Source: Bacillota bacterium
GTDB lineage: Bacteria; Bacillota; Clostridia; Christensenellales; Aristaeellaceae
Reading direction: 5' to 3'
Length of the DNA stretch: 64,000 bases
Assembly (NCBI GenBank): GCA_023421395.1
Contig: JAEZTL010000009.1
Span: 57,212 to 121,211, forward strand
Of the stretch, positions 44,261-53,145 are shown one piece after another (position 1 is the first letter of the stretch; each line of letters begins with the position of its first letter). Made by a program: the position numbers and the translations under genes. The notes beneath the pieces were generated by a model. That model saw nothing but the letters and a program-made list of their open reading frames with translations, ran no database searches and was not told the DNA's origin.

Positions 44261-44562
44261 GAAGCGCTCGCGCCGCGCGTTCTGGCCGTGGACACGCGCA
44301 CGTTGCATGCGAGGGCAAGCGCCATCCGGTGTATGCAAATGGGCTGAGAGCAAACCGTTTCTCCCTCCGGCGTGAGCAAGAATCGCTTTCCAATTCTGCA
44401 TCAGAATCGCTGCGTGATAATGAGCGAAGTGGCTAAATCAATGTGCGGGATGTCATAGGGAAAACGTTTCGAGCGGCGATGAGAATTCATAACCGCCTCG
44501 AGGAACCGTATCAACCGTGCTCTGCGGACGGAACTCTATCGCACACCCACCCCGCAATCTAG
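44261..44562. other. Geneless stretch before the cobalamin promoter
   Basis: No coding similarity is seen. No terminator with a T-run is visible after the dehydrogenase gene. Confidence 0.5.
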
Positions 44563-44591
44563 TTGACTTACGCAAGCGCGTGTGCGATAAT
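44563..44591 (+). promoter_or_regulatory. Promoter of the cobalamin operon
   Basis: TTGACT (44563-44568) and GATAAT (44586-44591) are 17 bp apart, about 25 bp before the first conserved riboswitch helix. The spacer and -10 contain GCGTGTGCGATAA, similar to half of the LacI operator at 17151. Confidence 0.8.
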
Positions 44592-44609
44592 GGACGAGAC
44601 AATTACATA

Positions 44610-44870
44610 TAGAGCATGGTTTCGCTGCGGGCTTTCAGCCCCGGCGGGTGAAAAGGGAAACCGGTGAAAATCCGGTACAACGGCCATTACTGTATTTGAC
44701 AGGCGCGAGGACTTGATGCCATTGAGCCTTAGGCTTGAGAAGGCGTCCTCGCGGGCGGCACGCCGCCAGTCATAAGTCAGGAGACCTGCCTGCTCTGAAT
44801 CGGATAGTTCTCGGGCAACGGAGAATGACATGCCGAAATCGCAGAGCGATTATGCCCTATGGGCGTAAAC
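44610..44870 (+). promoter_or_regulatory. Cobalamin (B12) riboswitch
   Basis: The class hallmarks appear in order: GGGTGAAAAGGGAAACCGGT, then AATCCGGTAC, a GGCCATTACTGTAT segment, and the B12 box AAGTCAGGAGACCTGCC at 44774-44790. It is followed by an intrinsic terminator, so binding of adenosylcobalamin or a related corrinoid should stop transcription before cbiET. Confidence 0.95.
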
Positions 44871-44882
44871 ATGTGAATCGAT

Positions 44883-44916
44883 ATGCCTCCTTGCACGCGC
44901 AAGGGGGCATTTTTTT
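44883..44916 (+). terminator. Riboswitch-controlled intrinsic terminator
   Basis: ATGCCTCCTTGC (44883-44894) pairs with GCAAGGGGGCAT (44899-44910) around ACGC, then TTTTTT. The ribosome site GGAGG (44917-44921) comes right after the T-run. Confidence 0.93.
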
Positions 44917-44926
44917 GGAGGACTGA

Positions 44927-46135
44927 ATGGAAAAGGTAGCGGTGGTCGGCGCGGGGCCGGGCGCTTTGGATTGCCTCACACCAAAGGCGCTCGAGGCGGT
45001 GGAAGGGGCGGACATCGTCTTTGCCGCCGAGAGGCACGCACATTTCACGGGCGGCAAGCTGAGGCCCCTCGAGCCGCTGGAGCGCGCGTTGGAGGACATG
45101 CGCTCCCGGCGGATGATGGGCGCGAAGGTCGCCGTCCTGGTATCGGGCGATCCGGCGCTGTACAGCCTTCTGCCTGCCCTTTCCCATGCGTTTGGCCGGG
45201 AGAATCTATCGGTTATTCCGGGCGTCGGCGCGCTGCAGGCGCTGTGCGCACAGCTTAAAGAGCCCTGGCAGGACGCCGCCGTATTGAGCGCCCACGGGCG
45301 GGAATTGGCCGGAAGCGCGCTGGCCCACACCATCCGCACCCACGAGCGCACGTTCCTGTTCTGTGATTCGCGGCACGACCCCACCTGGCTGTGTGCGGCG
45401 CTCCGGGAAAACGGCATCTCCGGCGTGGAAGTTGCCGTGGGCGAGCGCCTGAGCTACCCGGATGAACGCGTGATCTCCGGCTCGCCGGAGGCGATTGGGC
45501 GCGAAACCTTCGGCCCGCTGTGTCTGGCGAGGGTGTTCAACCCGTGCCCGGCCAAGGGTTTGCCGGACCTCGGGATTCCGGACGGCGATTTCATCCGCGG
45601 CAAGACGCCGATGACCAAGAAAGAGATTCGGACGCTCGCCGTTGCCGCGCTGCACCTTGCGACCGATTCGGTGGTGTGGGACGTGGGCGCGGGCACCGGC
45701 AGCGTGTCGGTAGAATGCGCGCGGCAGTGCCCGGAGGGGGCTGTTTACGCGGTGGAGCGGGACGGCGAGGCGATCTTGCTGATCCGGGAAAACGCGCAAA
45801 AATTCTTCGCGACAAACCTTGCCATCGTCCCGGGAAGCGCGCCGGAAGCGCTTTCCAGCCTCCCCGCGCCCACCCATGTGTTCCTGGGCGGCAGCGGCGG
45901 GGAGATGGGCGCGATCCTCGGCCATATCGAGGCTTTGGGCACCCCTGTGCGGCTCGCCGCCACGGCGGTGACGCTGGAGAGTGCGCGCTTTATGGCGAAA
46001 CGGCTCTCCGGGTGGAAGCGCTTCGAGGCGGCGCAGGTGTTGGTGAGCCGCCTCGAACCGGCGGGCGCGAGCCATCTATTCAGGGCGCAGAACCCGGTAT
46101 TCCTATTCTCCGCAGACTGGGAGGGCGCAAAATGA
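44927..46135 (+). CDS. cbiET: Fused cobalt-precorrin-7 C5-methyltransferase and C15-methyltransferase/decarboxylase (CbiE-CbiT)
   Basis: 402 residues. The first about 200 are a tetrapyrrole methyltransferase domain (VAVVGAGPGALDCLTPKALE, LVSGDPALYSLLPAL). After a linker at TPMTKKEIRTLAVAALHLAT comes a CbiT domain with the SAM-binding motif VVWDVGAGTGSVSVECARQC. In the anaerobic pathway CbiE methylates C5, and CbiT methylates C15 and removes the C12 acetate carboxyl. The fusion is common in Clostridia and equals CobL. First gene after the riboswitch; its stop overlaps cbiF by 4 bp. Confidence 0.95.
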   Translation: MEKVAVVGAGPGALDCLTPKALEAVEGADIVFAAERHAHFTGGKLRPLEPLERALEDMRSRRMMGAKVAVLVSGDPALYSLLPALSHAFGRENLSVIPGVGALQALCAQLKEPWQDAAVLSAHGRELAGSALAHTIRTHERTFLFCDSRHDPTWLCAALRENGISGVEVAVGERLSYPDERVISGSPEAIGRETFGPLCLARVFNPCPAKGLPDLGIPDGDFIRGKTPMTKKEIRTLAVAALHLATDSVVWDVGAGTGSVSVECARQCPEGAVYAVERDGEAILLIRENAQKFFATNLAIVPGSAPEALSSLPAPTHVFLGGSGGEMGAILGHIEALGTPVRLAATAVTLESARFMAKRLSGWKRFEAAQVLVSRLEPAGASHLFRAQNPVFLFSADWEGAK

Positions 46136-46881
46136 TTTACTTCGTCGGGGCCGGGCCGGGGGCGGAGGACCTGATCACCGTGCGGGGCCAAGAGCTTCTC
46201 AAAAGGGCGGACGGCGTGATCTACGCGGGCTCGCTGGTGAACCCGGCGCTGCTCAAATGCTGCACTGAAGGCTGCGAGATTCTGGACAGCGCGCGCATGA
46301 CGCTCCCCGAAGTGATTGAAGCAATGGCCCGCTGGGACGGGCAGGACGCGGTGGTGGTTCGACTGCACACCGGGGACCCGTCTCTCTACGGCGCGATCCG
46401 GGAGCAGATGGATGAACTTAGAAAACTTGGCATCGCGTTCCAGGTGGTGCCGGGGGTCAGCTCGTTCTCCGCGGCGGCGGCGGCGATCCCGGCAGAGTAC
46501 ACGCTGCCGGGGGTTTCGCAGACGGTGATCCTTACCCGCATGGCGGGCAGGACGCCGGTGCCCGAACGCGAGCGCGTTCGCTCCCTCGCCGCCCACAATG
46601 CGACGATGGTGCTGTTCCTGAGCGCGGGCATGCTGCAAGAGTTGTGCGCGGAACTGATCCAGGGCGGCTATGCGCCGGACACGCCCGCGGCCATCGTCTA
46701 CAAGGCCAGCTGGCCCGACCAGCGGGTGGCGCGCGGCACGCTCCGCACGCTGCCGGAGATCGGCAAAGACATGACGAAGACCGCGCTGGTGCTGGTGGGC
46801 GGCTTTCTGGGCGGCGATTACGAGCGGTCCAAATTGTACGCCCCCTCCTTCGCCCACGGATACCGGGAGGCAAGGCCATGA
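46132..46881 (+). CDS. cbiF: Cobalt-precorrin-4 C11-methyltransferase
   Basis: 249 residues starting MIYFVGAGPGAEDLITVRGQ, the family opening. YAGSLVNPALL, LHTGDPSLYGAIREQM and VPGVSSFSAAAAAIPAEYTL are the CbiF/CobM motifs, and ILTRMAGRTPVPERE is specific to this branch. SAM-dependent methylation at C11 of ring-contracted cobalt-precorrin-4. The ATG overlaps the stop of cbiET. Confidence 0.95.
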   Translation: MIYFVGAGPGAEDLITVRGQELLKRADGVIYAGSLVNPALLKCCTEGCEILDSARMTLPEVIEAMARWDGQDAVVVRLHTGDPSLYGAIREQMDELRKLGIAFQVVPGVSSFSAAAAAIPAEYTLPGVSQTVILTRMAGRTPVPERERVRSLAAHNATMVLFLSAGMLQELCAELIQGGYAPDTPAAIVYKASWPDQRVARGTLRTLPEIGKDMTKTALVLVGGFLGGDYERSKLYAPSFAHGYREARP

Positions 46882-47765
46882 CCCTCAAGGCGGCGGCGTT
46901 CACGGACCGGGGCGCGGCGTGGAGCGAAAAGCTGGGCGTCCCCGTCGAGCGGCCCGCGAGCGTCCTGAACTGGGCGGCGGAGGCGTTTCAGACGGGCGGT
47001 GCGCTGCTCTTCATCGGCGCTGCGGGCATCGCGGTGCGCGCCATCGCGCCCCACATCCGCTCAAAGCTCACCGACCCCGCCGTGCTGGTGATGGACGAGT
47101 TGGGACGCCACGTGATTCCCATCCTGTCCGGTCACATCGGCGGCGCGAACGAACTGGCTCTCGAAATCTCGGAGAGGACCGGCGCGGAAGCCGTCATCAC
47201 CACCGCGACGGATTTAAACGGCCTGCCCGCCATTGACCATTGGGCGGTCAAAAACGGCTGCGCCATCGAAAATCCATCGGCCATGCGGGCAGTTTCTTCG
47301 GCCGCCCTCGAAGGAGGGCCGGTGGGTGTGATGATCACCCAGCGTCTTTTGACGCCGCCGTTTCCGGTGACGCTGGTGCTTAGGCCCCGCACGCTGGTCA
47401 TCGGCGCGGGCTGCCGCCGGGGCGTATCCCCCAGCCGCTTCGAAGAAAACGCGCTGCACTTCCTGAAATCCTCGGGCGTGTCACTGCTCTCGGTGCGCGC
47501 GCTGGCCACCATCGACCTCAAGGCGGACGAACCTGCGTTCCGGGACTTCTGCGAAAAGTACCGCCTGCCGTTTCTGACCTACAGCGCGGAGGCGCTTTCC
47601 AAAGTGCCGGGCGTCTTCGCCCAATCCGAGTATGTGCTCAAGGCCGTCGGCGTGGACAACGTATGTGAACGCGCGGCGGTTCTGGCCTCCGGCGGGCGGC
47701 TGCTTATGGGCAAGACGAAGTATGACGGCGTCACGCTGGCGCTGGCCGGGGAGGAAGACACATGA
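46878..47765 (+). CDS. cbiG: Cobalt-precorrin-5A hydrolase
   Basis: 295 residues. The N-terminal domain has LLFIGAAGIAVRAIAPHIRS and VLSGHIGGANELALEI-like motifs (here ILSGHIGGANELALEISERT). The C-terminal domain has VIGAGCRRGVSPSRFEENAL. It opens the ring-A delta-lactone and releases acetaldehyde. It is slightly shorter than many CbiG proteins (about 330-360), with a compact region between the domains. It overlaps its neighbours by 4 bp on each side. Confidence 0.93.
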   Translation: MTLKAAAFTDRGAAWSEKLGVPVERPASVLNWAAEAFQTGGALLFIGAAGIAVRAIAPHIRSKLTDPAVLVMDELGRHVIPILSGHIGGANELALEISERTGAEAVITTATDLNGLPAIDHWAVKNGCAIENPSAMRAVSSAALEGGPVGVMITQRLLTPPFPVTLVLRPRTLVIGAGCRRGVSPSRFEENALHFLKSSGVSLLSVRALATIDLKADEPAFRDFCEKYRLPFLTYSAEALSKVPGVFAQSEYVLKAVGVDNVCERAAVLASGGRLLMGKTKYDGVTLALAGEEDT

Positions 47766-48478
47766 TCTACGTGGTGGGGCTAGGGCCGGGCGATGCCATG
47801 ATGCGCACCGCCGCCGCGACCGATGCGATTAAGCGCGCCGACATCCTGGTGGGCTACGCCGCCTACATCGACCTGATCCGGCAGGAGTTCCCAGCAAAGC
47901 CCGCCTTTGAGAACGGAATGACCGGCGAGGTGGAACGGTGCCGGGAGGCGCTGCGCCTTTCCCGGGAGGGGAAGACCGTCGCCGTCGTGTGCTCGGGCGA
48001 CGCGTCGGTCTACGGCATGGCCAGCCTGATCCTGGAACTTGCGGACGAATCGGACGGGGTCGAAATCGTGCCGGGCGTGACGGCGGCGCTGGCGGCCTCG
48101 GCAGCCCTGGGCGCGCCGCTCTCCGGCGATCTCGCCATCGTCAGCCTTTCGGACCTTCTGACCCCCTGGGCGGTCATTGAGAAGCGGCTCAGCGCGGCGG
48201 GCTTGGGGGATTTTCCGGTCGCGCTGTACAACCCCGCCAGCCGGTCGCGCCCGGATCACCTGCAGCGGGCGGTCGATATTTTGCTCCGCCACAAGCCGGG
48301 CGCCACCTCCTGCGGCTGGGTGCGCAACATCGCGCGGGATGGGCAGGAGAAGAAAATCCTGACGCTCGCAGATCTCCGGGACGAGCGGGTGGACATGTTC
48401 ACCACCGTCATCGTCGGGAGCAGCCAGACCTTCCTCAAAAGCGGCAGGCTGATCACGCTCCGGGGGTACCGCACATGA
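47762..48478 (+). CDS. cbiH: Cobalt-precorrin-3B C17-methyltransferase
   Basis: 238 residues opening MIYVVGLGPGDAMMRTAAAT. VVCSGDASVYGMASLILELA, VPGVTAALAASAALGAPLSG and LYNPASRSRPDHL are CbiH motifs. The enzyme methylates C17 and drives ring contraction in the anaerobic pathway. No fused CobZ or NirJ-like domain is present. It overlaps cbiG and cbiD by 4 bp each. Confidence 0.94.
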   Translation: MIYVVGLGPGDAMMRTAAATDAIKRADILVGYAAYIDLIRQEFPAKPAFENGMTGEVERCREALRLSREGKTVAVVCSGDASVYGMASLILELADESDGVEIVPGVTAALAASAALGAPLSGDLAIVSLSDLLTPWAVIEKRLSAAGLGDFPVALYNPASRSRPDHLQRAVDILLRHKPGATSCGWVRNIARDGQEKKILTLADLRDERVDMFTTVIVGSSQTFLKSGRLITLRGYRT

Positions 48479-49566
48479 GGGAGGGCTTCACCACCGGTGC
48501 CTGCGCGGCGGCGGCGGCGTTGGCCAGTTGCCTGGCGCGCCGGGATGGCGAGTGCCCGGTACGGGTTATGATCGTGCTGCCCGACGGGCGCTCCTTCGCG
48601 CCGGAGATCATCCCGCACGATGACTTTACCTGCGGCGTGATCAAGGACGCGGGCGACGACCCGGACATCACAAACGGCTGCGAGGTGCTGGCGCGGGTGG
48701 AGCCGGGGGAGAGCCTGGGACCGGTCCGCTTCCGGGCGGGCGAGGGCGTGGGCGTCGTGACCGGGCCGGGGCTGAAGCTGCCGCCGGGCGAAGCCGCCGT
48801 CAACCCCGGCCCCAGGGCGATGATCGAACGGGCGGTGCGCAGCGTACTCGGCCCCAGAGCGGCGGTGGTCACCGTATCCGTCCCAGGCGGCGAGGTGCTG
48901 GCCCAAAGGACGTTCAACCCGCGGCTCGGCGTTGAGGGCGGGCTATCCATCCTGGGCACCACCGGCGTTGTCCGCCCCATGAGCGAAGAGGCGCTGAAGG
49001 CGTCCATCGCGCTGGAATTGAACGTACACCGCACGAAGGGGACGGCCGCGCTGGCGCTGACGTTTGGAAACCAGGGGGAGGAGGCGCTCGCTCGCACCTT
49101 TCCGGGCCTCCCCGCAGCCCAGATGAGCAACTACGTGGGCTTTGCGCTGGACGAGGCGGCGCGGCTGGGCTTCAAGCGGCTTCTGATCGCGGGGCATCCG
49201 GGCAAGCTGGTCAAGGTCTCGGCGGGCGTGATGCAGACCCACAACCTATACGCCGATGCGCGGCGCGAGGCGGTGATCACGGCGCTGGCGCGGATGGGCG
49301 CGCCGTGGGCGCTGGTGGAGAGCGTGCATGGCTGCCCGACCACCGAAGCGATGGTGGGCGCCATCCGCGGCGCGAGGTATGAGGCGGTTTGGGACAGGCT
49401 CGCCGACGCGGCGGCGGCGTATTGCGAAGCCAGGGTTCGCGGCAGTACGGAAATCGATGCGGCGTTTCTGGACGGTGAAGAGATCCTAGGCGTCAGCGGG
49501 CGGATCCGCCGGGACAAAAACCGGTGGGAAAAAGGAGGGAACGCGTTTGGAACCGATGGAAATTGA
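48475..49566 (+). CDS. cbiD: Cobalt-precorrin-5B C1-methyltransferase
   Basis: 363 residues. REGFTTGACAAAAALASCL is the conserved N-terminal signature of CbiD. VGVVTGPGLKLPPGEAAVNP, SILGTTGVVRPMSEEALKAS and GHPGKLVKVSAGVMQTHNLY are further family blocks. It methylates C1 after the lactone is opened. The C-terminus (GRIRRDKNRWEKGGNAFGTD) runs on past the ribosome site of cbiC, so the two genes overlap by 20 bp. Confidence 0.95.
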   Translation: MREGFTTGACAAAAALASCLARRDGECPVRVMIVLPDGRSFAPEIIPHDDFTCGVIKDAGDDPDITNGCEVLARVEPGESLGPVRFRAGEGVGVVTGPGLKLPPGEAAVNPGPRAMIERAVRSVLGPRAAVVTVSVPGGEVLAQRTFNPRLGVEGGLSILGTTGVVRPMSEEALKASIALELNVHRTKGTAALALTFGNQGEEALARTFPGLPAAQMSNYVGFALDEAARLGFKRLLIAGHPGKLVKVSAGVMQTHNLYADARREAVITALARMGAPWALVESVHGCPTTEAMVGAIRGARYEAVWDRLADAAAAYCEARVRGSTEIDAAFLDGEEILGVSGRIRRDKNRWEKGGNAFGTDGN

Positions 49567-50155
49567 AAAGAGGAGCATGGAAATCATCGAGTCGGAGCTG
49601 TCCTTCCCGTTGCCGGAGGAGGTCGCGCCCCTCGTCAAGCGCGTGATCCACGCGACGGCGGATTTTGGATTTGCCGAATTTTTACGCTTCACGCCGGGTG
49701 TCGTGCCAAGAATGCGCGAGATGTTGAAGATGGGCGCGCTGGTGGTGACCGACACCAACATGGCGCTGGCGGGCATCAATAAGGCCGCCGCCGCGAAGCT
49801 GGGCGCCGAGATCGTCTGCTTCATGGCGCTGGAAGCCGTGGCGGAGGAGGCCACCGCCCGGCGCGTCACGCGGGCGCGGGTTTCCATGGAGCGCGCGCTG
49901 AAGATGCCCGGACCAAAGCTGATCGTCTGCGGCAACGCGCCGTCGTTTTTGACGCCGCTTTTCGAGCGCGGAGCGACGGAGAACATCGCCGTAATCGGTA
50001 CGCCTGTGGGCTTTGTCAATGTGGTGGAAGCCAAGGAACAGCTTTGGAAGAGCGGCCTCCCCGCCATCGTCGCGATGGGGCGGCGGGGCGGCAGCAACGT
50101 GGCCGCGGCCATCGTGAACGCTTTGATGTACGGCATCGAGGGGGTGCGCCCGTGA
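49547..50155 (+). CDS. cbiC: Cobalt-precorrin-8 methylmutase
   Basis: 202 residues. HATADFGFAEFLRF carries the catalytic histidine that moves the methyl group from C11 to C12. VVTDTNMALAGINKAAAAKL, ICGNAPSFLTPLFE and VGFVNVVEAKEQLW are family motifs. A TTG start at 49547 is supported by AAGGAGGG about eight bases upstream. The ATG at 49556 would be about 17 bases from that site, but the proteins differ by only three residues. The stop overlaps the GTG of cbiA. Confidence 0.92.
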   Translation: MEPMEIEKRSMEIIESELSFPLPEEVAPLVKRVIHATADFGFAEFLRFTPGVVPRMREMLKMGALVVTDTNMALAGINKAAAAKLGAEIVCFMALEAVAEEATARRVTRARVSMERALKMPGPKLIVCGNAPSFLTPLFERGATENIAVIGTPVGFVNVVEAKEQLWKSGLPAIVAMGRRGGSNVAAAIVNALMYGIEGVRP

Positions 50156-51456
50156 GGATCATGATCGCGGGTACGTCCAGCGGCTGCGGCAAGACCACGG
50201 TGACGCTGGCGATCATGGCCGCGCTTCGGGAAAAGGGCCTTGTGGTCGCGCCGTTCAAGGTGGGGCCGGACTACATCGACCCGGGTTTTCATCAGGCCGC
50301 CTGCGGCCGTCCCTCGGACAACCTGGACGCTCACCTGTGCGACGCTGGCACCGTTCGGGCCATCCTGCGCGCGGGCGAGGAGCGCGCCGACATCGCGGTG
50401 ATCGAGGGCGTGATGGGCTACTTCGACGGGATGCACGGCCAGAACTTTGCCTGCTCCACCTGGCAGTTGTCTGTCGACACCCGGACGTCCGCGCTGCTCG
50501 TGGTGGACGCGTCGGGCGGTGCGGCCAGCGCGGCGGCAACGGTGCTGGGGTTTCTCCGCTTCAAGCGCAACAGCCGGATCGCTGGAGTGTTGGTCAACCG
50601 CGTGTCCTCCCGCGGGCATTACGAGCTGGTGCGGGACGCAATCGAGCGGTACACCGGGCTGCCTTCAGTGGGCTACCTGCCAAAGGATGCGTTCTTGACG
50701 CTTGCGAGCCGCCACCTGGGGCTGATCCCGGCGGAGGAGACGGAGGCGCTTTCCCGGCAGATCGCGCGCGCGGCACAGTTGGCGCTTGAGACGGTGGACT
50801 TTGACGCCATCATCCGCCTCGCCGCGCTCGCTCCGTCGCTGAAAGGGGACCGGAAGCCGCTGCCAGACCGCCGCGGCTACCGGCTGGGCGTGGCGCGGGA
50901 CCGGGCGTTCAGTTTTTACTATGAGGAGAACCTTCGGATGCTCCGCGCTTCCGGCATGGAGCTGGTCTATTTCTCGCCGCTTCACGGTGAGCGCCTGCCG
51001 GAGGGCCTGAACGGGTTGTACCTGGGCGGCGGCTTCCCGGAGGTGTTCGCGGAAGGCCTGGAAGCCAACCGCTCCATGCGGGAGAGCGTTCACGCGGCGC
51101 TTGAAGGAGGCCTCCGCTGCTATGCCGAATGCGGCGGGCTTTTGTACCTCTGCCGCTCCATCGACGACCGGGCGATGGTGGACTTTTTCCCCATCGCCTG
51201 CCGCATGACTGAAAAACTCCAGCGCTTTGGCTACGTAAACGTGACCGACCGGACGGGGCTGGCCTTCCCGGCCCACGAGTTCCACCACGCGGAGGCAGAG
51301 CCTTTGGTGGAAGTGCCTTGCGCGTTCCGGGTGGTCAGGGCAAGCGACCCGAGCCGGATGTGGGATTGCGGCTATGAACAGGGAAACACGCTGGCGGGCT
51401 TTCCGCACCTGCACTTTGGCTCCCATCCGGAACTCATAAGGAGGCTCTGGCCATGA
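50152..51456 (+). CDS. cbiA: Cobyrinic acid a,c-diamide synthase
   Basis: 434 residues from GTG 50152 (GTGA overlap with cbiC). The ATP-binding loop reads IMIAGTSSGCGKTTVTLAIM, followed by PFKVGPDYIDPGFHQAACGR. The C-terminal glutamine amidotransferase domain has the nucleophile Cys in LRCYAECGGLLYLCRSI, after LYLGGGFPEVFAEGL. It amidates the a and c side chains using glutamine and ATP. Confidence 0.95.
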   Translation: MRIMIAGTSSGCGKTTVTLAIMAALREKGLVVAPFKVGPDYIDPGFHQAACGRPSDNLDAHLCDAGTVRAILRAGEERADIAVIEGVMGYFDGMHGQNFACSTWQLSVDTRTSALLVVDASGGAASAAATVLGFLRFKRNSRIAGVLVNRVSSRGHYELVRDAIERYTGLPSVGYLPKDAFLTLASRHLGLIPAEETEALSRQIARAAQLALETVDFDAIIRLAALAPSLKGDRKPLPDRRGYRLGVARDRAFSFYYEENLRMLRASGMELVYFSPLHGERLPEGLNGLYLGGGFPEVFAEGLEANRSMRESVHAALEGGLRCYAECGGLLYLCRSIDDRAMVDFFPIACRMTEKLQRFGYVNVTDRTGLAFPAHEFHHAEAEPLVEVPCAFRVVRASDPSRMWDCGYEQGNTLAGFPHLHFGSHPELIRRLWP

Positions 51457-52445
51457 CGCACGGCGGCAACGTATGGCAGGGTGTGTCACCGGAAGGGTGG
51501 CTGGACTTTTCAGCCAACCTACGGCCCGAGGGCCCGCCGGACTGGGTGATGCAGGCGATGGCCGGGGCGCTCCGGGAGACGCGGTACTACCCGGATGTGG
51601 CCATGCGTGCGGCGCGGGAGGGCCTGGCGGTCTACGCAGGTGTGCCCGCAGCGTGCATCCTGCCCACGGCGGGCGGCATCGAGGCCATCGATATTCTCTG
51701 CCGCTCGGGCGTGGGGCGGGTTTTGACCATGCCGCCCACCTTCGGCGAGTACGCCCGCCGCGCGCAGGTCTATAACCGAGAGGATGCGCCTTTTACGTCT
51801 GCGGAAGCGGTCCGCCGGGGCGATGTAGTGATTCTCTGCAACCCCAACAACCCCACCGGAAAAGCGATGGAACGCGACCGGGTGCTTGAGTTGGGCCAAG
51901 CAATCCAAAGCGCTGGCGGCGCGTTGGCGGTGGACGAGGCGTTCATTGACCTTTGCCCGGAGAAGAGCGTGCGGGACCAAGCGGCGCGACAGCCCGGCCT
52001 CGTGGCCATCGGCTCCTTAACCAAGGCGCTCGCAATTCCCGGCACACGGCTGGGGTACCTCGTCGCCGCGCCCGCGTGGGTGGAGCGGTTTGGAACCCTC
52101 GCCGCGCCCTGGTCGCTGAACGCGTTCGCCGCGGCGGTCGCCCGGGCGCTGCCGGCGCACCTTCACGAACTCGTGGAGGACCGCCGCCTGAACGACCTGC
52201 GGCGGGATGCTCTTTCAAAGTCCCTTGCCGCGCTGGGCGCGAAGGCGCTGCCCTCGCAGGCCAACTTCCTGCTCGCGGACTTCGGGCGGCCGATGGCGGA
52301 GACCGTGCAGGCGCTGAAGCGCGAAGGCATCCTGGTTCGAGAGTGCAAGTCCTTCGGCCTTCCGGCAAACTTCCTCCGGCTCGCAGTGCGGACGGAGGCC
52401 GAAAACGCGCGGCTGATCGCGGCCCTCGAAAGGGCGCTGTCATGA
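51453..52445 (+). CDS. cobD: L-threonine-O-3-phosphate decarboxylase (CobD-type PLP enzyme)
   Basis: 330 residues of the class I aminotransferase fold. THGGNVWQGVSPEGWLDFSA is the CobD-type opening. ILCNPNNPTGKAMERD, VDEAFIDLCPEKS and the PLP-lysine segment IGSLTKALAIPGTRLGYL follow. It makes (R)-1-amino-2-propanol phosphate for the nucleotide loop. HisC-like activity is the alternative, but the operon strongly favours CobD. It is shorter than the Salmonella enzyme (364). It overlaps cbiA and cbiJ by 4 bp each. Confidence 0.88.
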   Translation: MTHGGNVWQGVSPEGWLDFSANLRPEGPPDWVMQAMAGALRETRYYPDVAMRAAREGLAVYAGVPAACILPTAGGIEAIDILCRSGVGRVLTMPPTFGEYARRAQVYNREDAPFTSAEAVRRGDVVILCNPNNPTGKAMERDRVLELGQAIQSAGGALAVDEAFIDLCPEKSVRDQAARQPGLVAIGSLTKALAIPGTRLGYLVAAPAWVERFGTLAAPWSLNAFAAAVARALPAHLHELVEDRRLNDLRRDALSKSLAALGAKALPSQANFLLADFGRPMAETVQALKREGILVRECKSFGLPANFLRLAVRTEAENARLIAALERALS

Positions 52446-53143
52446 AGGTCGTGATTTTCGGCGGCACCGTCGAGGGACGGGCGCTGGTTCAGCGGCACCT
52501 GGACGCGGGGGACGAGGTGATCGCCTGCGTCGCAAGCGTTTACGCGAAAAAGCTGCTTCCGCCCGGCGCGCGCGCCTATGCCCGGCCGATGGATGCGGAG
52601 GAGATGGCCGAGATGCTGCTGCAGGAACGGCCCGGCCTCGTGATCGACGCGACGCACCCCTACGCAATCCGGGTGACCGAGAACATCCGCGCCGCGTCCA
52701 ACCGGGCGTGCGTGCGGCGCATCCGCCACCTGCGGCCTGGCGGTGGGGACAAGGCTTGGGCAGAGGCTGTACAGTGGGTTAAGGATGCGAAGTCCGCGGC
52801 GGAGGCGCTTCAAGAAACCCGGGGCAACATCCTCCTGACCACCGGAAGCCATACGCTGGGCATCTACCTTGACGCGATCCCGAGGGGCCGCCTTTACGCC
52901 CGGGTGCTGCCGGATTCCAGCATATTGAGGCAGTGCGAGGATCTCATGCTCCCGCCGGGCCACGTAATCGCCATGCAAGGCCCCTTTACATGCGCGCTGA
53001 ACGAGGCGCTGTACGACGCCTGGGACATCCGCGCGCTGGTCTCCAAGGATTCCGGCGAGCCGGGCGGCGTGACCGACAAGGTGGTTCCCGCGCTCGAGCG
53101 GGGCATTCAGGTCATCATGATTCGAAGGCCAACGGAGGGTTGA
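52442..53143 (+). CDS. cbiJ: Cobalt-precorrin-6A reductase
   Basis: 233 residues opening KVVIFGGTVEGRALVQRHLD, the CbiJ/CobK dinucleotide motif. VIDATHPYAIRVTENI, LLTTGSHTLGIYLDAI and the C-terminal VSKDSGEPGGVTDKVVPALE are family blocks. It reduces the macrocycle with NAD(P)H. Its C-terminus is followed after two bases by the start of cbiP. Confidence 0.93.
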   Translation: MKVVIFGGTVEGRALVQRHLDAGDEVIACVASVYAKKLLPPGARAYARPMDAEEMAEMLLQERPGLVIDATHPYAIRVTENIRAASNRACVRRIRHLRPGGGDKAWAEAVQWVKDAKSAAEALQETRGNILLTTGSHTLGIYLDAIPRGRLYARVLPDSSILRQCEDLMLPPGHVIAMQGPFTCALNEALYDAWDIRALVSKDSGEPGGVTDKVVPALERGIQVIMIRRPTEG

Positions 53144-53145
53144 AC

